The position numbers were made by a program, and so were the translations under genes. A stretch of 11,003 nt of DNA from contig JANQST010000052.1 of the NCBI GenBank assembly GCA_028279155.1, positions 1 through 11,003 of the forward strand, written 5' to 3'. This DNA comes from Cyclobacteriaceae bacterium. GTDB lineage: Bacteria > Bacteroidota > Bacteroidia > Cytophagales > Cyclobacteriaceae. The notes below the pieces were generated by a model, which had not been told where the DNA came from, did not search any database, and worked only from the letters and a program-made list of their open reading frames with translations. Positions 1-7,156 of this stretch are shown one piece after another; positions within the stretch are counted from its first letter, which is position 1, and the number at the start of each line of letters is the position of its first letter.

Positions 1-817
1 AACACAAGGAAACTACAAAGCCAGGAAGTACATTATTGAACAATTTCAAAAGATTGGATTTAAGCCAGCGTTTGACGATGGCTATAATCAACCCTTTGAT
101 CATACAATCGGTGGAAGAAGGAGACAACGTGCTTTCCCAGTTACTGATCCGGGAGAAAGTTTTAGCAACGTTCCGGATACCACACTATCCGGTGCTAACC
201 TAATTGCTGTTATTGAAGGAGAAACAGAAAGTATGATTGTAGTAACAGCTCATCATGATCATCTGGGAATCATTCGAGGCTCTATCTACAATGGAGCTGA
301 CGATGATGCATCAGGAACTGTAGCCTTATTCGCTATAGGTGAACACTTTAAAAAGAATAAACCAAAACATACCATTGTTCTTGCAGCTGTTGATGCCGAA
401 GAAGTTGGTTTGGCTGGTGCTCGATTTTTGGTAGAAAATTATCCCTGGGATTTAAAAAAAGTAGCATTGAATGTAAATATGGACATGATCGCTCATAGTG
501 ATAGTATGAAACTTTGGGCAACAGGTTTGTATCACTATCCTCAATTAGAGCCACCACTCAAAACGATTTCGTCACCTATCACACTTCATTTCGGACACGA
601 TGATCCCAACGATCTTGTGCTGGATGATTGGACAGATAATTCAGACCACATGGCTTTCCATGAAAGAGAAATCCCTTTCATTTATTTTGGAGTAGATGAT
701 CATGAAGATTACCATGCTCCGTCAGATGTTTTTGAAAATATCAACCAGGATTTTTATGTGGAGGCTGTAAAGCTTATCATTCAAGCCATCGAAGGGTATG
801 ATGAGTTATTGGATTGA
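1..817 (+). CDS. M28-family zinc metallopeptidase, 5' end missing
   Basis: The reading frame is open from the first bases of the window (codons from position 2), so the gene starts upstream; the ATG at 233 is internal and is not the start. About 271 codons are visible. M28 enzymes are co-catalytic two-zinc aminopeptidases or carboxypeptidases, often exported. The family's metal and catalytic blocks occur in order: the H-x-D block in TAHHDHLG (near 245-268), the bridging-Asp block GADDDASG (293-316), the general-base pair in DAEEVGLAGA (392-421), an Asp in MDMIAH (about 479-496), and the last His in DYHAPSD (about 710-730). The visible N-terminal part (about residues 1-75) includes a stretch predicted to belong to the family's mixed alpha/beta fold. 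Any signal peptide would lie off the window. Substrate specificity cannot be read from the sequence. Transcription is in the same direction as the M55 peptidase gene, but the 107-base gap suggests a separate unit. Confidence 0.93.
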   Translation, partial: TQGNYKARKYIIEQFQKIGFKPAFDDGYNQPFDHTIGGRRRQRAFPVTDPGESFSNVPDTTLSGANLIAVIEGETESMIVVTAHHDHLGIIRGSIYNGADDDASGTVALFAIGEHFKKNKPKHTIVLAAVDAEEVGLAGARFLVENYPWDLKKVALNVNMDMIAHSDSMKLWATGLYHYPQLEPPLKTISSPITLHFGHDDPNDLVLDDWTDNSDHMAFHEREIPFIYFGVDDHEDYHAPSDVFENINQDFYVEAVKLIIQAIEGYDELLD

Positions 818-850
818 CTAGTATTTAATCAAGCATACCATTTTCAGATT

Positions 851-876
851 TGATGGCAATCCATCATTGAATTTTT
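851..876 (+). terminator. Weak candidate hairpin terminator after the M28 gene
   Basis: A 6-bp inverted repeat, TGATGG (851-856) and CCATCA (861-866), encloses the 4-base loop CAAT and is followed by TTGAATTTTT. It sits 34 bases after the M28 stop. The stem is short and A/T-rich and the T-run is broken by GAA, so it would be a poor intrinsic terminator. It may be chance. Confidence 0.25.
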
Positions 877-896
877 AGTAAATTCATTTACGTTGG
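867..896 (+). promoter_or_regulatory. Candidate Bacteroidota-type promoter for the M55/WD40 pair
   Basis: TTG at 867-869 and TACGTTGG at 889-896 are separated by 19 bases. The known Bacteroidota primary-sigma consensus is TTTG or TTG at -33 and TAnnTTTG at -7, so the -7 element has one mismatch. The start codon at 925 lies 28 bases beyond, giving a short plausible leader. The match is by eye and the region is A/T-rich, so chance is possible. Confidence 0.35.
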
Positions 897-924
897 TTCT
901 TCGTTAAGCAAAAACCAAGAAGAC

Positions 925-1791
925 ATGAAACTACTAACCGTTCTCCTTACCTTAACAACAACTGTAGCATTTGCCCAATCACCCAAAATCTTCATATCTG
1001 TGGATATGGAAGGAATTGGTGGAATTGGAACCGGTAAAATGGTCTCATCCAGTGGAAAAGATTATGCCACTGGAAGAAAACTGATGACTGCCGAGGTAAA
1101 TGCAGTTGTTGAAGCCATTTTCGCTGCTGGGGATGCCACTGTTGTGGTAAATGATAGCCATGGTGACATGCAGAACCTTATCCATACAGAGCTGGATCCA
1201 CGTGCTGAATACATTCAGAGTAATATCAAACCATTGGGAATGGTGCAGGGACTAGACGATAGTTTTGATGGGGCAATATTTATTGGTTACCATACCAGGG
1301 CAGGTACAGAGAATGGGTTCCTCGCACATACAGGATCAGGTTCAATAAAAGGATTATGGATCAACGGGACAGAAGTTGGAGAGGGTGGTTTGAATGCCTA
1401 TTATGCAGGGTCTTTCGGTGTCCCAGTAATACTTGCAAGTGGTGATTTAGCTTTCACAGAGCAATTTAGTGAACTGATTCCGACTCGAACGGTTGCTACC
1501 AAAATAGCGGTCGGGGCACGGGCAGCTAAACTTCGCCATCCTTCTTTGGTACTTGAGGATCTCAAAAAAATGACGACTCAAGCTATTCAGGATCTAAAAA
1601 ATGCAAAAACGCTTGATACTACTAATCCTGTCACTTTTCGAGTAAGATCAGCCACAACCACAAGAGCAGATGTGTGCATGAGCATTCCCGGTATGAAGCG
1701 AATCGATGGTTATACCATTGAATACGAGGCGAACAATATGGACGAAGCGTATCGTTTAATACGAGTGATATACAAGTACATTAGATGGTGA
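925..1791 (+). CDS. Exported M55-family (DppA-like) D-aminopeptidase
   Basis: 288 aa. Residues 1-17 form a signal peptide (hydrophobic LLTVLLTLTTTVAFA, AFA|Q cleavage), so the enzyme probably acts in the periplasm or outside. The rest matches the M55 family, whose type member DppA of Bacillus subtilis is a zinc D-aminopeptidase acting on D-Ala peptides. The metal ligands are all present with near-identical spacing: D27 and E29 in SVDMEG, H79 in NDSHG, H123 in GYHTRAG, and E153 in GEGGLNA. The catalytic His of DppA corresponds to H135 in FLAHTGSG. The segment FGVPVILASGD (about 164-174) is also typical. DppA itself is cytosolic, so the export signal is a difference; related exported forms could act on peptidoglycan-derived D-peptides (inference). 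The ATG is supported by the signal peptide directly after it. The stop overlaps the start of the WD40 gene. Confidence 0.93.
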   Translation: MKLLTVLLTLTTTVAFAQSPKIFISVDMEGIGGIGTGKMVSSSGKDYATGRKLMTAEVNAVVEAIFAAGDATVVVNDSHGDMQNLIHTELDPRAEYIQSNIKPLGMVQGLDDSFDGAIFIGYHTRAGTENGFLAHTGSGSIKGLWINGTEVGEGGLNAYYAGSFGVPVILASGDLAFTEQFSELIPTRTVATKIAVGARAAKLRHPSLVLEDLKKMTTQAIQDLKNAKTLDTTNPVTFRVRSATTTRADVCMSIPGMKRIDGYTIEYEANNMDEAYRLIRVIYKYIRW

Positions 1792-3098
1792 TCGATAGGA
1801 TAAAAAGGAGACTAATATCATTCTTATGTACACTTACTGTTGCAATTGTTGCGTGCGGTCAGGACCAGCAAGATGTAGATCTGTTAAGAAAAAAGATCAA
1901 TACGTTGAGAACCACAGAACTGGTCATGTCAATGTCTCAACGTTCCCTGATCATGCCAAGTCACCTGGGAGATCTTAAAGCACTTATCGCAAAACAAGCA
2001 TTCAACTTTTGGAGTACAGGCGATCGTGAACCTTATGTTTCACACCTCAATGTTTATTCTGCGTTACATCAGGCTAACAAGTTTCTGGACTTTGATAATA
2101 CGACTTTAAGGGCCTACAATCAGGTTGGGGCGCATACTGAAAGGGTAACATCCATTGTTTTCGGGTCCGACCCGAATCATTACTATTCTTCGTCAACCGA
2201 CGGGACAGTTATGAAATGGAGTCTTGAAAATCCAAAGGCTGTTCCTGAAATCATTTATCAGTCAGAAAATATTATCAGGTCATTGGACGTGTCTGATGAT
2301 GGAAAAGTGTTAATGGCAGTATTCTATCAAACAGGTATTGCATTGGTCTCACTGGTAAATAGTTCGGTCAATGATTTGGTGGCCATTCAGGATCCAGAGT
2401 CTGCACAAACAGCGGTATTCATGCCCAACGAACAAAAATATTTGATGGTTTCTAAGGGGGGTGATGTGAAGGTGAAGGGTATTCAATCTGAGACCACGAT
2501 GGTTGGGAAAACAGAATCCACCGTACTTTCATTACAAGTGGATGAGAATGAAGGAACCATTTATGCTGGTAATGTTAAGGGAATTTTGGAAAGCTGGGAA
2601 GACAAAACATATTTCGGTTACGAGATTGGATCATCTGCCATCAATTGTTTGGATATCAGTCCTGATGGAAAACTTCTTGCAATAGGAAGGGAATTAGGAG
2701 ATGCTTTACTTTGGAACATAGAACAAAAGCGCTTGGAGAGGCTGATCAACGGTCATCAAAGTGCCATTACAGACATTGAATTCAGCCCCGATAATAAATT
2801 GTTGCTGACCACAAGCAGAGACAGAACGGCTCGTCTTTGGGACCTAAGCGATTCCAGGAAATTACCACTTGTGATGGATGATCATGAAGATTGGGTCATG
2901 ACCGGTTGTTTCGACCCTTCAGGTCAACAAATTATCACGGGAAGCAGGGACGAATTTGTTCGCATCTGGCCAACTAACCCAGAGGTTTTAGCCGATCGCA
3001 TCTGTGGGCTGGTAAGTCGAAATCTAACAAAGGAAGAGTGGGTAGAATTTGTTGGAGCTGACATTCCTTACCAAAAAACTTGTGCCAACCTGGATTAA
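1785..3098 (+). CDS. WD40-repeat predicted lipoprotein
   Basis: 437 aa. The N-terminus has basic residues (KRR at 7-9), a hydrophobic stretch (10-23) and a lipobox-like IVAC with Cys24, suggesting a signal-peptidase-II lipoprotein. Residues about 63-103 resemble the short helical segment (a LAL-QAY-like motif, then YSALHQA) that precedes the propeller in many large Bacteroidota WD40 proteins. Clear WD40 units follow: AHTERVTSIVF to MKWSLEN (116-149), GHQSAITDIEFSP to RLWDLSD (323-356), and DHEDWVMTGCFDP to VRIWP (366-396). More degenerate blades lie between, including one with ISPDGKLLAIGRELGDALLW (291-310). The end, NLTKEEWVEFVG to TC (413-433), is the usual C-terminal signature of these proteins. 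No TIR, caspase, NTPase or kinase domain is attached, so it looks like a stand-alone scaffold or binding protein. Its ATG lies inside the last codons of the M55 gene (7-base overlap), implying co-expression. The function is unknown. Confidence 0.88.
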   Translation: MVIDRIKRRLISFLCTLTVAIVACGQDQQDVDLLRKKINTLRTTELVMSMSQRSLIMPSHLGDLKALIAKQAFNFWSTGDREPYVSHLNVYSALHQANKFLDFDNTTLRAYNQVGAHTERVTSIVFGSDPNHYYSSSTDGTVMKWSLENPKAVPEIIYQSENIIRSLDVSDDGKVLMAVFYQTGIALVSLVNSSVNDLVAIQDPESAQTAVFMPNEQKYLMVSKGGDVKVKGIQSETTMVGKTESTVLSLQVDENEGTIYAGNVKGILESWEDKTYFGYEIGSSAINCLDISPDGKLLAIGRELGDALLWNIEQKRLERLINGHQSAITDIEFSPDNKLLLTTSRDRTARLWDLSDSRKLPLVMDDHEDWVMTGCFDPSGQQIITGSRDEFVRIWPTNPEVLADRICGLVSRNLTKEEWVEFVGADIPYQKTCANLD

Positions 3099-3847
3099 AA
3101 TAGATCAAGATTACCCTTGTAATGCTTACTCATGACAAGCTGTTTCCCATTTTTTAGTTCAACCTGATAGTTCCCCCTGGATCGGGGCTCCATTGAATGG
3201 AGGAACCCTTTGTTGATGATTGCGGATTTATGAATACGAATGAATTCAGGAGGTAGCTTTTCTTGCATCCCAATTAGACTTTCTCTGACCAGGTAAAACC
3301 TTGAAGCAGTATGGACTTTGATATAGTAGTCAAACCCTTCTATCCAAGCAATATCATTGGTGTCAAGAAAATAGATCTTTCCTGAAGATCTTATTTTCAG
3401 TTGTTCTTTACGTTGCTCAACCTCAGGCCGTTCTTTGATCTGTTGAAGAAACGTTCGTAAACCTTCAAAAGATCTAGATGATTTGGGTTGGAATTGCAAT
3501 CTCACATGATTCAGGCATTCTTTAAAACGCTGATTAGTGAAAGGTTTTTGTAGGTAATCAAGGGCGTGAACTCGAAATGCTTCCAAGGCGTACTCATCGT
3601 AGGCTGTTATGAAGACAACCAAAGGAAGTTCTGCCGGACTCAATGTTTCCAATACATCAAAGCCATTTTTTCCCGGCATTTGTACATCTAGAAAAACAAG
3701 ATCTGGTGTTAAATCCTTGATGGCTTTTTCAGCTTCTATACCATCTTTACATGAACCAATTACCTTGAAATCAACCTCTTGTTCAAGTAAAAAAGCCAAT
3801 CCTTCGCGAGCTTCAATTTCATCGTCGATTATCAGTGCTGTAATCAA
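3095..3847 (-). CDS. LytTR-family response regulator
   Basis: 250 aa transcription factor of the LytR/AgrA type. The receiver domain (about 1-120) has the acidic pair D8-D9, phosphoacceptor D54 in LVFLDVQMPG, T81 and K101 in LQKPF. A linker rich in charged residues (121-146) leads to a LytTR DNA-binding domain (147-250) with the typical FLDTNDIAWIEG (160-171), FIRIHKSAIIN (202-212) and YQVELKNGK segments. The start is TTG at 3847; no in-frame ATG exists nearby and starting here places the first receiver strand at residues 2-7, as usual. This TTG overlaps the TGA of the kinase gene (ATTGA), indicating translational coupling. It is presumably phosphorylated by that kinase. Its TAA shares bases with the stop codon of the convergent WD40 gene. 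The target genes are unknown; the DUF2911-TPR gene in the same cluster is a reasonable candidate (inference). Confidence 0.95.
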   Translation of the reverse strand: MITALIIDDEIEAREGLAFLLEQEVDFKVIGSCKDGIEAEKAIKDLTPDLVFLDVQMPGKNGFDVLETLSPAELPLVVFITAYDEYALEAFRVHALDYLQKPFTNQRFKECLNHVRLQFQPKSSRSFEGLRTFLQQIKERPEVEQRKEQLKIRSSGKIYFLDTNDIAWIEGFDYYIKVHTASRFYLVRESLIGMQEKLPPEFIRIHKSAIINKGFLHSMEPRSRGNYQVELKNGKQLVMSKHYKGNLDLF

Positions 3848-4950
3848 TGGAGGATGGGTAAGGTTATTTCAGTGATGACACCAGTTTGATTGGCTGCATT
3901 TCTCAAATCAAATGTATAGTTTTTCCCATATGTGTGGTCGAGTCGACTGAGTGTTGTAGATAACCCAAAACCAGCATTGCTTTCAATATCGAAATCATTT
4001 GGCAACTGTACACCATTGTTGAAAAAGGTGAATTTTAGTGTTTCGTTCTCGAATTCTCCACTAATCTCAAATGAAACATTCCCGGAAGTTTTTTCTATCC
4101 CATGTTGAAATGCATTTTCAACGATTGGTTGAAAAAGTAGACTCGGAACTTCAATGATCATTGCATCTTCAGGGATATCAACCTGAATAGTTAATCGATC
4201 ATGAAATCTGACCTGTTGAATGTGGAGGTATTTTCTGATAAGCTCCAACTCCTTGGAGAGAGGGACCATTTGAGTGTCTTTTAATGCTAATGATTCACGC
4301 AACAAATCTCCAAGTGATCCGACCATATCGATAACCTCATCAGTTTTATTTTTCCTGGCCATCATGGAAATAGTATTGAAACTATTAAAGAGAAAATGTG
4401 GCTGAAGTTGCATTTGAAGACTTTGCAGTTTTGCTGTAGTAAGGTCTGATTTCAGATGTAGATTATTGATTTCTTCGCGACGGTACTTTTGGTAAAGAGT
4501 CAATGAATAAAAGAGCCCGACAATTAGCCAATAAAATAAAAGACCATTACTCGAGAACACCATCCCTGAAGAGTATCGTTGGACGAGTTCCTCAAAAAAG
4601 GGATTTTTCTCTAATTGAGCTTGATTAGGATTAAACAAGATTGCAAAGGCATTCATGCTCAGCTGATGAGCGAAACCGGAGAGGACAGATGGAATTAAGT
4701 GAAGCTTAACCTGTTTTGCATAACTACACTCATTCCATTGGATCTGTAGTTGATAGACTACAGGACCGATAATCACCATTGTTAAGTAATATGGAAAGCT
4801 CCATGAAAAGATCGTATCAAGTGTGATTTCTCGATCTATTGCTGCTGCCCATTGGAAATTATTCCATAAGGCTATGCCCCATATGGCAACCCAAAAGGTG
4901 GTATTTAGGAGGATGGCTTTTTTCCAACTAAGTCTGGTTTGAGAAGGCAC
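3844..4950 (-). CDS. LytS-like membrane sensor histidine kinase (His_kinase family)
   Basis: 368 aa. About four hydrophobic membrane segments occupy the N-terminal part (roughly 12-30, 52-70, 83-106 and 131-153), with a loop at about 107-130 that probably faces out. A short coiled stretch (155-180) leads to the phosphoacceptor box QLQPHFLFNSFNTIS with H185. The ATP-binding part has the N-box VENAFQHG (N279), an NNG motif (311-313) in place of the more usual DNG, and NAGFGLSTTLSRL (325-337). This is the LytS/YehU class, normally partnered with LytTR regulators as here. No recognisable extracellular sensor domain is present, so the signal is probably sensed through the membrane segments or a partner. 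The start is GTG at 4950: in-frame upstream codons run only 11 further before the TAA of the preceding gene, with no ATG. It lies 33 bases after the DUF2911-TPR gene, so the three genes are likely one operon. Confidence 0.94.
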   Translation of the reverse strand: MPSQTRLSWKKAILLNTTFWVAIWGIALWNNFQWAAAIDREITLDTIFSWSFPYYLTMVIIGPVVYQLQIQWNECSYAKQVKLHLIPSVLSGFAHQLSMNAFAILFNPNQAQLEKNPFFEELVQRYSSGMVFSSNGLLFYWLIVGLFYSLTLYQKYRREEINNLHLKSDLTTAKLQSLQMQLQPHFLFNSFNTISMMARKNKTDEVIDMVGSLGDLLRESLALKDTQMVPLSKELELIRKYLHIQQVRFHDRLTIQVDIPEDAMIIEVPSLLFQPIVENAFQHGIEKTSGNVSFEISGEFENETLKFTFFNNGVQLPNDFDIESNAGFGLSTTLSRLDHTYGKNYTFDLRNAANQTGVITEITLPILH

Positions 4951-4983
4951 ACTGAAAGATACAATAATGAACGATACCCAGGT

Positions 4984-6042
4984 TTAATTGTCTAGCTTAC
5001 TCTTTGCAAATCCCAATCGATAGGTGGCAAACCCCTTACCTTGTTCAGGGGCTAGCTTTAATGTTTCTTCGAAATATGGAATCGCACTACTATAATCGTC
5101 TCTGGTCATGTAATAGTTGGCAAAGCCTAAATGAGCAAACCAGTGGTCCGGGTTTTTTTCAAGATTTAGCTTGAGAATACGCATGGATCCTTTTAAGTCT
5201 TTTTCATTGTTGAGTTTCATTGCGTAACTAAATAACTCGTTGGCTGTGGCTGAGGCAATGGCCTCTTCTTTCAGGTTTTTAGCTTCCTTTTTATTTCCTT
5301 TTTTGAGTAGCAGATCGGATTTGAATAGCTGATTCCCGAGCTTTTGTTCCAGTGCAAGCGACTTATTAATCAAATCAAACGCCTCTTCTGTTTTTGTTGA
5401 ATCAAGACTGATCATAGTTGATGCCATCATGTAAAAATGATTGGCGTTTTTGTCTTCAATTTTTTCCAGATCTGAAAACCTGTTTTTTTCAACATCTGTT
5501 GAGATCTCAAATGAGACTTTTGTTGTTTCCCATTGAAGGTTAAGTGTCACATTATTTGGTTGTGGATCAGAAAATTGGTAGCTCAACCAATTCTGCATTG
5601 GTGCTGCAACAGGCTTTACCTTAACTCTTAACGCATCCTCTTCCGATGAATAAGTGAAGCTCCCCCAATCTTCATAGCGTTTAGAAAAAGCCAGTTGCCA
5701 TTCCTTCTCGGAAACAAACATGTGTAGACCATATGTTCCTGCAGATAAAGCTTTTCCATTGATCATCACATCATGGGTAAAGCTGATGGTTGTATTTTCA
5801 TTTGCACCGGCTCTCCAGGGATGATCCTTTCCATTAATCTTTTCATCATATGGTACAATTCCTCCGAATATTTTGCGACCCTTTGCTAAGGGAGCATGGT
5901 ATACAACTTCAATGTCAGTAGTACCGATTCGTTGAAATGCTTTTGCTAATTGACTGGGACGTGAATACAGAACAGGATCTTGTGCAGATAGTTCGGAAGC
6001 AAATAATGTCAAGAGAAGGAGGGTTAGCCTTATGATTTTCAT
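4984..6042 (-). CDS. Exported DUF2911 protein with C-terminal TPR repeats
   Basis: 352 aa. A signal peptide (1-20, cleavage ELSA|QDP) predicts export. Residues about 27-180 are a DUF2911 domain. Its usual landmarks are visible: SRPSQLAKAFQRIGTTDIEVVY (27-48), GRKIFGGIVPY (55-65), WRAGANENTTISF (76-88) and LSAGTYGLHMF (99-109). Residues about 200-335 are alpha-helical TPR-like repeats, clearest in KDLKGSMRILKLNLEKNPDHWFAHLGFANYYM and YSSAIPYFEETLKLAPEQ (281-334). DUF2911 is widespread in Bacteroidota, is often fused to TPRs, and has no established biochemical role. The gene is first in a run with the sensor kinase and LytTR regulator. It could therefore be a periplasmic accessory of the sensor or a member of its regulon; this is inference from position only. 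Within DUF2911 the sequence is typical and intact. Confidence 0.92.
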   Translation of the reverse strand: MKIIRLTLLLLTLFASELSAQDPVLYSRPSQLAKAFQRIGTTDIEVVYHAPLAKGRKIFGGIVPYDEKINGKDHPWRAGANENTTISFTHDVMINGKALSAGTYGLHMFVSEKEWQLAFSKRYEDWGSFTYSSEEDALRVKVKPVAAPMQNWLSYQFSDPQPNNVTLNLQWETTKVSFEISTDVEKNRFSDLEKIEDKNANHFYMMASTMISLDSTKTEEAFDLINKSLALEQKLGNQLFKSDLLLKKGNKKEAKNLKEEAIASATANELFSYAMKLNNEKDLKGSMRILKLNLEKNPDHWFAHLGFANYYMTRDDYSSAIPYFEETLKLAPEQGKGFATYRLGFAKSKLDN

Positions 6043-6155
6043 AATTGAGTTTTATTGATTTTTATGCAATAAACACGATCACAAGATCTCTTTAAGGAGT
6101 TTTGCAGTCAACTTGTTTATTCCTGCAGGAACATTACACAAATGGTTGTTTTGAA

Positions 6156-7100
6156 CTATTTACCAGCGTTTTTTACCTGGATAAGCTCAGCCAGGATGCT
6201 AATGGCGATTTCCTTTGGTGTTTTACTGGAAATGGGAATTCCGATGGGTGCATAGACCTTACTGAGCTGTTCATTAGTAACACCCTCTTCAAGTAGTGCT
6301 GAATAAACCTTTTTCACTTTTTCTTTACTTCCCATCATTCCCAGGTAGTTGAAATCCCTTGAAATCAATTCCTTTAGAATGGTTTTGTCTGTTTGATAAC
6401 CAAAGGACATGAGTACTACAAAATCGTCTTTGCCATTCTCGATGTATTTATTGATGGAGTTATAGTCTGCAACATGAACTTGTTCGGCCCACTGATTTTG
6501 CTGTACCGTATTCAGTTCTTCTCTATCATCGTAGTTTTTTACTACAAATCCCACTTCGTTTGCCAGGTGAGATAGGGCTAGGCCTACATGACCACCACCT
6601 ATAATATGCAGTATCGGAAAATGTCCTAGATCTTCCTTTAGTTGCCAGTTATCAGTAGTCAGTTGTAAATCGAATTTGTTTGTCAATGAATCCTCCTTAT
6701 CAAACAAAATTCCAGCCTGATCAAAAGTTAGCACACCATTCGACCAATCAACTAATTCATTAGTCAACTCAGCATACGAAGCATCCAATAAATAAAAAGC
6801 AATCGTCTGTTCACCGGAACAAATCATTCCAGACTTATCCTTTCCAATGCCTGATTGATGGATCTGCCGTTTGATAAAAGGTTCGAAATCTTTCTTCAAT
6901 AGATCTTCTTTACACAGTTCTATCAGTTTGTGCTCCATGATGCCACCCCCAATGGATCCGATAAGCTCTCCAGCCTCATTTACAGCCATTTTAAAACCAA
7001 TCCGTCCGGGACTACTCCCCTGACTATCTATCACGCATAGCAGAATGACTCTTTGACCATTTGAAAGCCAATCACTTATTTTAGACCAGAATCCCTTCAA
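6156..7100 (-). CDS. xdhC: XdhC-family molybdenum-cofactor maturation protein for xanthine dehydrogenase
   Basis: 314 aa, within the normal XdhC/CoxI range. XdhC proteins bind molybdenum cofactor, help its sulfuration and deliver it to xanthine dehydrogenase. The N-terminal XdhC domain shows DSQGSSPGRIGFKM (25-38), GSIGGGIMEHKLIE (48-61) and GMICSGEQT with Cys94, where many homologues have CGG. A less conserved linker (about 105-160) is followed by a Rossmann-like domain with LHIIGGGHVGLALSHLA (164-180), NYLGMMGSKEKVKKV (251-265) and PIGIPISSKTPKEIAISI (285-302), all family hallmarks. The start is TTG at 7100: there is no in-frame ATG or GTG in the preceding 50 bases, and FWSKI...LSNG right after it matches the usual N-terminus. 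It is divergent from the urate oxidase gene with 56 bases between, which fits shared control of xanthine-to-urate and urate-to-allantoin steps. The dehydrogenase itself is not in the window. Confidence 0.92.
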   Translation of the reverse strand: MKGFWSKISDWLSNGQRVILLCVIDSQGSSPGRIGFKMAVNEAGELIGSIGGGIMEHKLIELCKEDLLKKDFEPFIKRQIHQSGIGKDKSGMICSGEQTIAFYLLDASYAELTNELVDWSNGVLTFDQAGILFDKEDSLTNKFDLQLTTDNWQLKEDLGHFPILHIIGGGHVGLALSHLANEVGFVVKNYDDREELNTVQQNQWAEQVHVADYNSINKYIENGKDDFVVLMSFGYQTDKTILKELISRDFNYLGMMGSKEKVKKVYSALLEEGVTNEQLSKVYAPIGIPISSKTPKEIAISILAELIQVKNAGK

Positions 7101-7156
7101 TTGACTAGATTTAACTTGATCCTTAAAGTAAAAAGATTTTTTACCAACACTACTGA
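7101..7156. promoter_or_regulatory. Divergent intergenic region between xdhC and the urate-degradation operon
   Basis: Both flanking genes start at the edges of this 56-base A/T-rich gap, so it or the adjoining coding ends must carry promoters for both directions. On the + strand TAGATTTA (7106-7113) differs from the Bacteroidota -7 consensus TAnnTTTG only in the last base, but no good -33 TTG lies at the right distance. On the - strand TAGTGTTG (7154-7147) also has one mismatch. No convincing operator palindrome is seen. The promoter assignment rests mainly on gene layout. Confidence 0.35.

Noticed and set aside
233..235. ATG at 233 as the true start of the M28 peptidase
   Set aside because: The frame is open back to the window edge with sensible family-like sequence, and starting here would place the first zinc ligand seven residues from the N-terminus.
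1785..3098. WD40 gene as part of a defence or cell-death system (TIR, caspase or STAND type)
   Set aside because: No effector or NTPase domain is present in it or beside it; the neighbours are a peptidase and a two-component system.
6120..6131. 12-base perfect palindrome TTCCTGCAGGAA between xdhC and the DUF2911-TPR gene, considered as operator or terminator
   Set aside because: It has no loop or T-run for a terminator, is not repeated elsewhere in the window as far as I can see, and a single 12-base palindrome is weak evidence for a protein-binding site.
6043..6155. Promoter for the DUF2911-TPR operon in this gap
   Set aside because: No segment on the minus strand matched both elements of the Bacteroidota consensus at suitable spacing; a promoter is likely but I could not locate it.
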